Source: Methylaequor sp002691245 (GTDB lineage: Bacteria; Pseudomonadota; Alphaproteobacteria; Methylaequorales; Methylaequoraceae). From it: 64,000 nucleotides of DNA. Positions 26,075 through 33,748 of the stretch are shown here, piece after piece. The stretch lies in NCBI GenBank assembly GCA_002691245.1, contig NZHH01000024.1, positions 39,037 through 103,036 of the forward strand. The letters are read 5' to 3'. Below the pieces are notes generated by a model. It was not told the origin of the DNA and made no database searches. It worked only from the letters and a program-made list of their open reading frames with translations. Both the position numbers and the translations under genes were made by a program. Each line of letters opens with the position of its first letter. The first letter of the stretch is position 1.

Positions 26075-27781
26075 ATGGTAGGAAGAATTATTTCAGTAAT
26101 TCTAACTGGACTAGTAGTAGGTTCATCTGTAGCTGTATTAGTCCAGGTTTTTCTTTTTCTAGTAAATTATTTTTCTAATTTATTAAGAACTGACTATAAT
26201 ATTCTTCTTAATCAGCATCACTTTAGTATAAATGAATTAGTAATTAAAATTATTTTTTTCTTTTTAATTGTTCCTTTTTTAGTAGGTCTTCTTGTAGGAA
26301 TAATAAGAAATTTTAATCAGGGAAAAAGATGGCATGGTCCGCCAGATGTTATCTTATCAGTACACAAAGATGATGAAGAGCTGAATATCAAATCAGGTTT
26401 TTTAACCTCCATAGCCTCAATTCTGTCAATATCTTGTGGTAGTTCAGTTGGTCAATATGGGCCTTTAGTTCATTTTGGTGGAACTATTGGAGCTGAAATT
26501 AAAAAATTATTTTCTTACGCACCAGATTACAAAATTTTAGTCAGCTCTGGAGTGGCGGCAGCTATTTCTGCAGGTTTTGGTGCTCCGCTTGCCGGTCTAA
26601 TTTATGCGAGAGAGGTGGTTCTTAGACATCAATCTCTGGCAAGTTTCTCTCCAATTTTATTATCATCAATAATATCTTATTTTTTTACTGTAGAAATTTT
26701 TAATTATGAACCTACTTTTGATATACCCCTTGTAACAGGAAATAGCCCAATAAATATAATATTTATTATAATTGGAGGAATACTAGCAGGACTTATGGCA
26801 AGTCTATATTCATACCTTTTGACAAATAAAAGTTTTAATTTTCTAAATAATTTTGGTTCGAGAAATTATCTTACCCCAGCTTATGCCGGACTAATATGTG
26901 GAGTAGTAGCAATAAAGTTTCCTGAGGTAACAGGAGTTGGTTCTCAAACTATTAATGATTTGTTGAATAATAGAGTTGGGTTAAGTTTAGCTATGATTTT
27001 TCTAATTTTAAAGTTATTCTTGACAACAATTTGCATTAGAATGGGCTTGGTAGGGGGTATATTTGCTCCGGCTTTATTTTTAGGTGCGAGTTTGGGAGTT
27101 GTAACAGCTGGTCTTGCGTCAATCATTTCGGAGGATATCAATCCTTTTTTAGTAATTTTATCATCAATGTCTGCATTAGGAAGTTGTATTATTGGTGGTC
27201 CAATTGCTAATGTTTTGATTATCTTTGAATTAACATCCAATTATCAAGCGGCACTTTCCGCAGGTGTTTGTATTGTGGTTGCAACCATAGTCTCCTCCCA
27301 ACTAATTGGGCAATCTACATTTGATCAACTTCTGAATAATAGAAAAATTGATATAACAGTAGGNAGAGATATTCTTTTCTTACAAAGAAAAAAAATAAAA
27401 GAAATTGTAGACAAAAGNTTTNTAAAATTCNATNGCGACCTTTTAGTCAAAGACGCGATTGAAAAGTTTAAAGAATGGCAATGCGCTGANGGATATCATA
27501 TNGGAAATAANAATANACTTCTTGGGAAAATTTCACTNCCCATNTTATTGTCTTATAAAAAAGATCAGAAAATTAAAGATGTGAAAAAACATAAATTTTT
27601 AAAAATTAATCATGAAGAGGACCTATCAGAGACTATNCAAAAATGTAAGGATTTTGTCGGTGAGTCAATCCCGGTGGTTGATGATAAAGGAAAAATNATA
27701 GGAATATTCAGTGAAAATGATTTGTTTATTAGTTATTTNGAAGCGGAGGAATTTAGAGCAGATGTAGAGACTAAATCGTAA
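26075..27781 (+). CDS. ClC-family chloride channel/transporter with C-terminal CBS region
   Basis: 568 aa. About ten to eleven hydrophobic helices carry ClC signatures: GSSVGQYGPLVHFGGTIG (residues 122-139), GAPLAGLIYAREVV (169-182) and GLVGGIFAPALFLGASLGVV. Residues about 430-560 are a degenerate CBS pair with ESIPVVDDKGK and IGIFSENDLF. In the GxEGP motif the gating glutamate is replaced by Tyr128, and at the position of the internal proton glutamate there is Val181 after Glu180, so proton-coupled exchange is not expected and passive channel behaviour is plausible (inference from ClC-ec1). The C terminus has many Ns. Its placement among flagellar genes is unexplained. Confidence 0.85.
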   Translation: MVGRIISVILTGLVVGSSVAVLVQVFLFLVNYFSNLLRTDYNILLNQHHFSINELVIKIIFFFLIVPFLVGLLVGIIRNFNQGKRWHGPPDVILSVHKDDEELNIKSGFLTSIASILSISCGSSVGQYGPLVHFGGTIGAEIKKLFSYAPDYKILVSSGVAAAISAGFGAPLAGLIYAREVVLRHQSLASFSPILLSSIISYFFTVEIFNYEPTFDIPLVTGNSPINIIFIIIGGILAGLMASLYSYLLTNKSFNFLNNFGSRNYLTPAYAGLICGVVAIKFPEVTGVGSQTINDLLNNRVGLSLAMIFLILKLFLTTICIRMGLVGGIFAPALFLGASLGVVTAGLASIISEDINPFLVILSSMSALGSCIIGGPIANVLIIFELTSNYQAALSAGVCIVVATIVSSQLIGQSTFDQLLNNRKIDITVXRDILFLQRKKIKEIVDKXFXKFXXDLLVKDAIEKFKEWQCAXGYHXGNXNXLLGKISXPXLLSYKKDQKIKDVKKHKFLKINHEEDLSETXQKCKDFVGESIPVVDDKGKXIGIFSENDLFISYXEAEEFRADVETKS

Positions 27782-28118
27782 AGTCAATNCTATTCTTCTG
27801 TTGATTNGCAGTTATTTTAAGTTGCGAAATCATTAGATATCTGGAAACGATTTCATTATGAAAATANGTTGGNCCAAATAGTTCCCTAGATTTTAANAAN
27901 GCTTCTGTGCTAANACCATTACTAGGCGCTANCTTGGGGCTATATATTTTTTTTTTTAGTAGATCAGAATTTTCTCTATTATATGGATTCAANTTCTTNC
28001 TATCNTCGGTCTCNGTAATAATATTTCTCGTAAGCGTAGGTTGTGGCACACCTTTTGCTACATTATCAGTGAATTTATTAGAAATTGGATCTACGTAATT
28101 GTAATTAGGATTNATCAT
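27771..28118 (-). CDS. Hypothetical protein, convergent with ClC gene
   Basis: 115 aa with several undetermined residues. Not recognised. Soluble, Asn/Lys-rich, no signal peptide; the C terminus contains YFHNEIVSRYLMISQLKI, which looks like an amphipathic helix. It overlaps the end of the ClC gene by 11 bp and diverges from the fliS-like gene 3 at 28135. Its location inside the flagellar block and strand-switched position recall the unknown gene at 18653; the two proteins are not obviously related. Confidence 0.5.
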   Translation of the reverse strand: MXNPNYNYVDPISNKFTDNVAKGVPQPTLTRNIIXETXDXKXLNPYNRENSDLLKKKIYSPKXAPSNGXSTEXXLKSRELFXPXYFHNEIVSRYLMISQLKITXNQQKNXIDFTI

Positions 28119-28134
28119 CTAAAAATNNTATATT

Positions 28135-28533
28135 ATGAAACTCAATCAAGCAAAGAAATTTTATAAAAAAAGTCAAAACGATGGTCTTGAAAANCAGAAT
28201 TCTTTTGAAATTTTCAAGAAAATTAACTANGAATTAGTAAGAGCTCTAAGAGTTGTTTCTGATAAAATCGAAAATAAAGAAATTGATGANATAAGNCAGA
28301 AGAATTTTACAAAAGCTTTNACAATTATATATACACTTCAAACTAGCCTTAATTTTGAGAAAGAATTAAAATTATGTGCAGANTTATTCAAACTTTANGA
28401 ATATTGTCGAAAAAAATTAATAGAGGGCATTACCAGTCTTAANAGTAAAGAAATTTTAAACTCAGCCGTTAATTTAGATAAGNTGTTTAGTTTTAANTAT
28501 ATACAAACAAATGGATATAANAATGNTATCTGA
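28135..28533 (+). CDS. fliS: FliS-like flagellin export chaperone 3
   Basis: 132 aa and closest to classical FliS: ELVRALRVVSDKIENKEI, then KAXTIIYTLQTSLNFEKELK and AXLFKLXEYCRKKLIEGITS (X are undetermined) match the FliS four-helix pattern, including the L-x-x-L-Y-x-Y-C/M-x-x-x-L segment. The gene overlaps the next ORF. Distance to the flagellins (2.5 kb or more) suggests it may serve a different flagellin than the other two FliS-like proteins. Confidence 0.6.
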   Translation: MKLNQAKKFYKKSQNDGLEXQNSFEIFKKINXELVRALRVVSDKIENKEIDXIXQKNFTKAXTIIYTLQTSLNFEKELKLCAXLFKLXEYCRKKLIEGITSLXSKEILNSAVNLDKXFSFXYIQTNGYXNXI

Positions 28534-28855
28534 TAGATTCGTTAAAGAAGAAANGTTNGAAAANTCTCATTTNTCTGCAAAGATAACTNGACTTGANGTG
28601 CTTAGCATATCNATGACAGATTTGATAAATAGTGGTAATTCACAAAAAATAAGNCATCTNGAAAAGTTAAGACAAAAAATATTAAAGGATATAATAAAGA
28701 AAAATGAACCTATTGATGAAAATTTACAACCTAAGATATCAAATATATTCNANTTNAATAATAAAATGATAGAAAAAGTCAAAAAAGAAAAAGTAAAAAG
28801 TTTAAAGTTTATCAAACAAAAAATTAAGTGTTATAANACCTATGGNGAAATTTAA
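28523..28855 (+). CDS. Small helical protein after fliS-like gene 3, possibly flagellar chaperone
   Basis: About 110 aa from the ATG at 28523; an alternative in-frame ATG is at 28511. It starts inside the end of the fliS-like gene, so translational coupling is likely. Predicted long helices rich in Lys, with LRQKILKDIIKKNEPIDENL and KMIEKVKKEKVKSLKFIKQK. The position after fliS and the small helical make-up suggest a FliT/FlgN-type accessory protein, but no diagnostic motif is visible and about a dozen residues are ambiguous. Confidence 0.45.
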   Translation: MXSDRFVKEEXXEXSHXSAKITXLXVLSIXMTDLINSGNSQKIXHXEKLRQKILKDIIKKNEPIDENLQPKISNIFXXNNKMIEKVKKEKVKSLKFIKQKIKCYXTYXEI

Positions 28856-29217
28856 TTTACTTNAAATTTGAATCAAAAANTTATTAAATAATAAACAAAA
28901 GTAATNCATCAAGAAATAGTGAGTTTNAGATTCNTTATAATTTCANTTGAGATTAAATTTANTCANAATCAAGCCACTAACAAATAAACTTTATTTTTGA
29001 AAAATANNNGCTTTCNNTCACTTTCCATCATAANTACTTTGATCATGTTTTTGTAAACTTTTANTATTTTCTTTGGATTCAAANTTAAAAANAATNAAAA
29101 ATTTTTAAATAATTAATACATTNATAAATTNCTTNTTTTTGAGAAGTAGAGATGCATAGTATTTATANAAAAAAAATGTTAAGAGTTTATCAGGANTAAT
29201 TTTCTTCAAAAATCAAT
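28856..29217 (+). other. Non-coding, N-rich gap between flagellar block and transporter gene
   Basis: 362 bp, strongly AT-rich, with about 20 ambiguous bases. I see no convincing ORF on either strand and no clear tRNA or terminator hairpin. It marks the end of the flagellar region. Confidence 0.5.
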
Positions 29218-30111
29218 GTGNAAAAATTTAGCTTAATACTTTTTATTTTTTTTTTTTTAATATTAAGTTATTTTTTNAAGGATTTTTTTGTTGAACTAAA
29301 AATTTCAATTCCTTATTTNCTAGGCTTNGTNATGTTTGGTATGGGGACNACACTCAAACTAGATCAAATCAAGGAGATTTTTCACAAACCCCTTTGGATA
29401 TTCCTNACGCTAANACTTCAATACTCAATAATGCCTATTTTAGCATTTNTGATAGTAATTATTTTCAAATTTCCAAGTGAAATAGCATTAGGGTTCATTA
29501 TACTAGGNTCATGTCCTGGAGGAACTGCCTCCAATGTTATCGCTTATATATGTAGGGCTAATTTACCTCTATCAATCTGCTGCACNTTTGTATCAACNGG
29601 CCTAGCTGTTTTTTTTACACCTGCTTTAATTTATCTTTTTGCGGANGAAAGTATTAANATTGATNTTTTNAGTTTGATTAAATCAACATTTTTTATTGTT
29701 TTTCTTCCAGTANTTATGGGAATATTTTTTAAGTTTTTTTTAAAAGAAAAAGATTCTAGTTATTTAAAATTTTTNCCTTTATTCTCTGAAATATCAATTG
29801 CTTTAATCATTGCNATAATATTTTCTATTAATTTTNATAGCTTNAATGATGTNTCTTTANNANTAATTCTTGGNGTGGTTCTTCATAATNTTTTAGGGTT
29901 NGTACTGGCAATGTTTNTTTCAAATTTGTTAAAGTTTCCTGAGGACGTGAAGAAAACAATTGCAATAGAAGTGGCAATGCAAAANTCTGGATTAGGTATG
30001 ACNTTAGCACTTATGCATTACACAAAGNTTGTAGCACTTCCTTCNGCGATATTCAGTCTTTGGCACAATATTTCTGCATCAGGTCTTGTTTATTTGTGGA
30101 AAAAAAAATAA
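29218..30111 (+). CDS. Bile acid:sodium symporter family (BASS) transporter
   Basis: 297 aa, about nine to ten hydrophobic helices. Diagnostic blocks are FGMGXTLKLDQIKEIFHKPL near residues 40-60, LXSCPGGTASNVIAYICRAN near 100-120 and VAMQXSGLGMXLALMHYTK near 250-268. Members import bile acids, pantoate, pyruvate or other organic anions with sodium; the substrate is unknown. The start is GTG at 29218. No clear operon partner: the next gene is 36 bp downstream and belongs to a metal-oxyanion set. Confidence 0.8.
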   Translation: MXKFSLILFIFFFLILSYFXKDFFVELKISIPYXLGXXMFGMGXTLKLDQIKEIFHKPLWIFXTLXLQYSIMPILAFXIVIIFKFPSEIALGFIILXSCPGGTASNVIAYICRANLPLSICCXFVSXGLAVFFTPALIYLFAXESIXIDXXSLIKSTFFIVFLPVXMGIFFKFFLKEKDSSYLKFXPLFSEISIALIIXIIFSINFXSXNDXSLXXILXVVLHNXLGXVLAMFXSNLLKFPEDVKKTIAIEVAMQXSGLGMXLALMHYTKXVALPXAIFSLWHNISASGLVYLWKKK

Positions 30112-30147
30112 ATTTAATATTNAAANCATTTTACGAAAGGAATTCAN

Positions 30148-30378
30148 ATGCGTATTAGNGCCAAAAATCAAATCGAAGGAAAAGTAACCTCNGTAATTCA
30201 TGGATCAAGTTATTCCAGAGTGTCAGTAGAACAAACAGACGCTGATGGCAANGCAACCGGAAGTTTTGTTCACGCAGCAGTACCAGTTGATATTGCNAAA
30301 GACATGGAACTTNATAAAGGTAATCGTGTAACTTGTATTTTTCCTGCTGCTGCTGTTATTATTGGTAAACATNAATAA
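30148..30378 (+). CDS. Mop-like (TOBE domain) molybdate/tungstate-binding protein
   Basis: 76 aa. Begins MRIXAKNQIEGKVT like molybdopterin-binding Mop proteins (K-I-S-A-R-N-Q-x-G-x-V) and ends VTCIFPAAAVIIGKH like their oxyanion-binding C terminus. Mop proteins oligomerise and store molybdate or tungstate in the cytoplasm. The central segment YSRVSVEQTDADG is more polar than usual. Directly upstream of the TupB/TupC-type transporter, consistent with a tungstate/molybdate role. Confidence 0.65.
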   Translation: MRIXAKNQIEGKVTXVIHGSSYSRVSVEQTDADGXATGSFVHAAVPVDIXKDMELXKGNRVTCIFPAAAVIIGKHX

Positions 30379-30384
30379 ANTTAA

Positions 30385-31080
30385 GTGAGTATTTTTGCTG
30401 ATTCATTTAAACTCATATTATCNTTAGANCCAGATTTATTTGAGATTATTTGGTTATCTCTAAAAGTTTCTGTATCNGCTTTGTTTATTTCCTGNCTTTT
30501 GGGATTACCGATTGCTGGCATACTTTCATCGAAAAACTTTCATGGTAAAAAAACAATTTTAATGTTTTTTAATGCTATGATGGCATTACCTCCTGTNTTC
30601 GTTGGTCTANTTCTATATATTGCTTTTTCTCANACTGGNGTTTTAGGNTTNTTAAACATTCTTTACACGCCTGTAATAATGACATTGGCTCAAATTATAA
30701 TNATAATTCCAATAATAATTTCTGTAAGNGCAGAAATTCTAGAACAAATATTTAAAGAATATGAAGATATCTTTGATACATTTGAGGTTGATTTAATTAG
30801 TAGAATTAAAACTACAGTTTNTGATGCCAGAATTGCTCTTCTAACATGTATCTTNACAGGGCTAGGTAGAGCTTTGTCTGAAGTAGGAGCAATAATAATT
30901 GTTGGTGGAAATATTGTTCATTATACAAGAGTTATGACTACTACAATTGCACTAGAAACGTCAAAAGGGAACCTTTCGATGGCAATGTCTCTAGGAATTG
31001 TTTTAATTTTCATTTCAATTTCAATTAATGNCGCTGTTATGATAATGAAAACAATTGCAAAAAAGTATTCNTATGATTAA
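30385..31080 (+). CDS. tupB: Tungstate/molybdate-type ABC transporter permease (TupB-like)
   Basis: 231 aa, about five transmembrane helices, including IIWLSLKVSVXALFISXLLG and FFNAMMALPPXFVGLXLYIA. The cytoplasmic EAA-like loop is TCIXTGLGRALSEVGAIIIV, which is the BPD transport signature with TupB-type sequence. Start GTG at 30385, 6 bp after the Mop gene. No TupA substrate-binding gene lies in the window, so either it is elsewhere or the system uses another binding protein. Confidence 0.8.
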   Translation: MSIFADSFKLILXLXPDLFEIIWLSLKVSVXALFISXLLGLPIAGILSSKNFHGKKTILMFFNAMMALPPXFVGLXLYIAFSXTXVLXXLNILYTPVIMTLAQIIXIIPIIISVXAEILEQIFKEYEDIFDTFEVDLISRIKTTVXDARIALLTCIXTGLGRALSEVGAIIIVGGNIVHYTRVMTTTIALETSKGNLSMAMSLGIVLIFISISINXAVMIMKTIAKKYXYD

Positions 31081-31766
31081 CCATATCTCTATTAACAATA
31101 TCANTTATAAAATTAANAAATCTTTTTTTTTTNATAATTTATCAATCAATTTTATACCCAAAGGGATAACCATAATTCTTGGGCCAAATGGAGCAGGAAA
31201 ATCACTTTTAACNAAGGTTNTAAAGGGAATAGTGATNCCCGATAAAGGAGATCTNTCAATAGTTTTTAACGACCAAAAACCTAACATTGGTTATTTATCA
31301 CAAAANATTGTCTTTCTTAGAAGAAATGTCTANAGCAATTTAGANTATCCNATGAAAATTAAAGGATGTTCAAAAAANGAAATATCAAAAAGGTTNAAAT
31401 ATTTGCTNGATATTTTTGGNTTTGAAAAAAGTAAATATGCCTCTGCAAGAAATTTATCAAAAGGTAATAAACAATATTTATCNTTTATAAGAACATTAGT
31501 TAATGATCCTTCTTTTCTTATATTAGACGAACCGACTTCCAATNTAGATATGAATTACACTAAAAAAATTGAATCNTACCTTTTAAAAAAAAAAAAAAAC
31601 CTCAAAGATCATCATGGTTACTCATGANCTNTTTCAAGCAAAAAGGTTGGCAGATGAAATAGTATTTATGAATAATGGAAGATTAATTGAAATCTCAAAG
31701 ACCGAAGATTTTTTGAGATCATCNAATAAAACTGTAAAAAAGTTTTTAAGTGGAAGTTTATTTTAA
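31073..31766 (+). pseudogene. tupC: Tungstate/molybdate-type ABC ATPase (TupC-like), frameshifted in A15 run
   Basis: ATP-binding subunit interrupted by one frameshift. The first part starts at the ATG 31073 overlapping the tupB stop and has Walker A GPNGAGKS, a signature-like NLSKGNKQYL and Walker B FLILDEPTSN. The frame then ends at 31627 right after a run of fifteen A (31585-31599). In the next frame KIIMVTH, the H-loop, continues without a stop to 31766, ending with KTVKKFLSGSLF. Removing one A would restore a protein of about 230 aa. It could be a sequencing or assembly indel, a real mutation, or slippage-tolerant expression. Confidence 0.8.
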
Positions 31767-31778
31767 AAAGTGAGAGTT

Positions 31779-32150
31779 TTAAAAACTTTCAATTATTTGT
31801 TGAGTAAAACGTGTAAAAAAATATGTNCANTTNAAAGTTATNATAAACATTACAAAAANTCTAAAGGTTTTATCTAGTTGCTCACCAATCCANTTTATAA
31901 ACCTAGTTGATTGNGATATTTTAATGCAAACTTCGAAAATTAATAAGAAAGAGAATATGAAGTTTAATATTTGGACATATCTTACATCATAAAAAGTTAG
32001 TATTAGCAGGGTTAAAAAAATAAAAATGACAGAAAAGATTATAATGAACTTAAAACAATTTTTTTTATTTCTGAGAATATTTACAATAAATTTACCTTTT
32101 AAATCAAAGATATCTGATATCATAACTAATGCTAAAATTAATAAGACATG
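31779..32150 (-). CDS. Small membrane protein, unknown (start uncertain)
   Basis: An open frame extends from 32267 but the part above about 32185 overlaps the upstream 75-aa gene; no good ATG occurs near the expected start, so the 5' end is uncertain. Three to four hydrophobic segments: FFLLILLGIHVLLILALVMI, FKFIIIFSVIFIFLTLLIL, a third near LNFIFSFLLIFEVCIKI, and a C-terminal FVMF region. No family recognised. Convergent with tupC, 12 bp apart. Confidence 0.45.
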   Translation of the reverse strand, partial: HVLLILALVMISDIFDLKGKFIVNILRNKKNCFKFIIIFSVIFIFLTLLILTFYDVRYVQILNFIFSFLLIFEVCIKIXQSTRFIXWIGEQLDKTFRXFVMFXITXXXTYFFTRFTQQIIESF

Positions 32151-32184
32151 AATTCCTAAAAGAATTAACAAGAAAAAGATTAAG

Positions 32185-32412
32185 TTATTTATTTTTGTTA
32201 TCCTTTTTTGAGAAGTCTTTTGTTGACAATTGAAAAAGTAAAGCAACAAACAATATTGTAACAACATAAAATATTACAAAACCTACCGAATTATCTTGCA
32301 TAGATTTATGCAGATCGTCTTGAGAGCATAAAATATCTTCTTTTATCGTTTTGAACTCTTTATTACAAAACTCAAATGTATTCTTTTTCTCTTTATTTAA
32401 TTTTTCTTCCAA
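32185..32412 (-). CDS. Small single-span membrane protein, unknown
   Basis: 75 aa. A charged, Lys/Glu-rich N-terminal half is followed by one transmembrane helix VGFVIFYVVTILFVALLFQL and a basic C-terminal tail. Begins 1 bp after the DUF6494 gene stop on the same strand, so co-transcribed. Function unknown. Confidence 0.5.
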   Translation of the reverse strand: MEEKLNKEKKNTFEFCNKEFKTIKEDILCSQDDLHKSMQDNSVGFVIFYVVTILFVALLFQLSTKDFSKKDNKNK

Positions 32413-32413
32413 T

Positions 32414-32623
32414 TTAAATTTCTATTTCAATTTCGCCATCTATTGTTTTTTCAAGCCCTAATTCTTTAGAGGTTATTTTAGCTTCAATGGTTATTTTTTT
32501 TGAATTATTTATAAGCCCGGATTTTACTTTTTCTCGGATATGTTCTTCAATATTTCGTTGAGATGAAATGCCGACGTTTTTTAGAAATTTTCTAATTGAA
32601 ATGTTAAGTTTTTCTTCGTTCAT
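32414..32623 (-). CDS. DUF6494-like small protein
   Basis: 69 aa with MNEEKLNISIRKFLKNVGIS followed by SQRNIEEHIREKVKSG and a C-terminal LGLEKTIDGEIEIEI. This matches my memory of the short conserved alphaproteobacterial DUF6494 proteins; function unknown. Downstream of the iron-transporter block on the same strand, leading two small membrane-protein genes. Confidence 0.6.
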   Translation of the reverse strand: MNEEKLNISIRKFLKNVGISSQRNIEEHIREKVKSGLINNSKKITIEAKITSKELGLEKTIDGEIEIEI

Positions 32624-32666
32624 ATCATTACAATAATTTTAAAAAAGAAATTGTAAAGAATAAGAT

Positions 32667-33743
32667 CTATTTTTTTTTAAAACAAACAAGGTGATCTATA
32701 TTAATCGGTGTTTTAATTCCAAATTCTTCATTCTTTTCGTGAAAATGTTGGTGATGAGATTCAACAAGTACAGGGATAGATTCTTTTTTTTGAGTTTTAA
32801 GTGTATAAATAAAGTTCGTACCTCTAAATTTTCTATCTATGATTTTTAGTTTTAATTGACTTTTATCATCATGTTGTAAATCCTCAGGTTGAACAAGTAA
32901 TTTGACAATATCTCCAACACTAAACGGATTTAAATTAGAACAACCAAATTTCCCATTGATTATTCCAAGATGGTGGTGTTCGAGTTTAGTTTTAGATAGT
33001 ATTTTAACATTAATTAATGTTCCCCTTTTTAAGAAATCTACAACCTCAATAGTCTTTGGGAAGTGATAAACATTATAAGGTGTGTCAAATTGTTGCAGGC
33101 TTTGATTTATAATAATTCCACATTTATCTCCCATGTAAAAGGCTTCATTTGGGTCATGAGTTACAATAATTGCTGAGGTTTTAGTTTTTTTGAGGAGATC
33201 TTTTATAATTCTTTGTAATTCTTCTTTTAAAATTTGATCTATATTTGAAAACGGCTCATCTAACAACAAAAGATCAGGTGATGACAAAAGTGATCTCATT
33301 AATGACACTCTTTGTGCTTCACCAGAGCTAATCTCATGTGGAAATTTATGTTTAATTTTTTCTAATTTGAAGATTTTTAAAAGATCTAGAGGTGAATATA
33401 AAAATTTCTTTGTATTTTCTTTTGGCATACCAATTATGGCATTATCAATCACATTTTTGTGGGGGAATAAACAGTTGTCTTGAAAAGATAAAGCAATTTT
33501 TCTTTTTTCTGGACTTACAGATGAATTAATTGAAGATAATAATTTACCCTCCATCCAAATCTCACCACTTTTAAGTTTTTCCAAACCTGCAATTGTTCTA
33601 AGTATAGTTGTTTTTCCTACACCAGAAGGTCCTAGTAAACACGAAATTTCTCCTTTTTTTGAGAGATTAAAGTTAATTCCTTCGAGTTTATGTTCTTTAT
33701 TTGATGAGAAGGTTGCCCCTTGAACTTCAAAAAAATTTTTCAT
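32667..33743 (-). CDS. fbpC: Ferric iron ABC transporter ATP-binding protein (FbpC-like)
   Basis: 358 aa. Walker A GPSGVGKT near residue 38, Q-loop SFQDNCLFPHKNV, signature ISSGEAQRVSLMRSLL, Walker B LLLLDEPFSNID and H-loop IIVTHDPNEAF. Residues about 240-358 form a TOBE-type regulatory domain of the FbpC/PotA group. Energises the permease encoded 5 bp upstream. Third gene of an fbpA-fbpB-fbpC operon on the minus strand. Confidence 0.88.
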   Translation of the reverse strand: MKNFFEVQGATFSSNKEHKLEGINFNLSKKGEISCLLGPSGVGKTTILRTIAGLEKLKSGEIWMEGKLLSSINSSVSPEKRKIALSFQDNCLFPHKNVIDNAIIGMPKENTKKFLYSPLDLLKIFKLEKIKHKFPHEISSGEAQRVSLMRSLLSSPDLLLLDEPFSNIDQILKEELQRIIKDLLKKTKTSAIIVTHDPNEAFYMGDKCGIIINQSLQQFDTPYNVYHFPKTIEVVDFLKRGTLINVKILSKTKLEHHHLGIINGKFGCSNLNPFSVGDIVKLLVQPEDLQHDDKSQLKLKIIDRKFRGTNFIYTLKTQKKESIPVLVESHHQHFHEKNEEFGIKTPINIDHLVCFKKK

Positions 33744-33748
33744 TATTT

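Noticed and set aside
28980..29060. Possible short minus-strand peptide in the N-rich gap
   Set aside because: Frame cannot be followed across several Ns and has no supporting motif or ribosome site.
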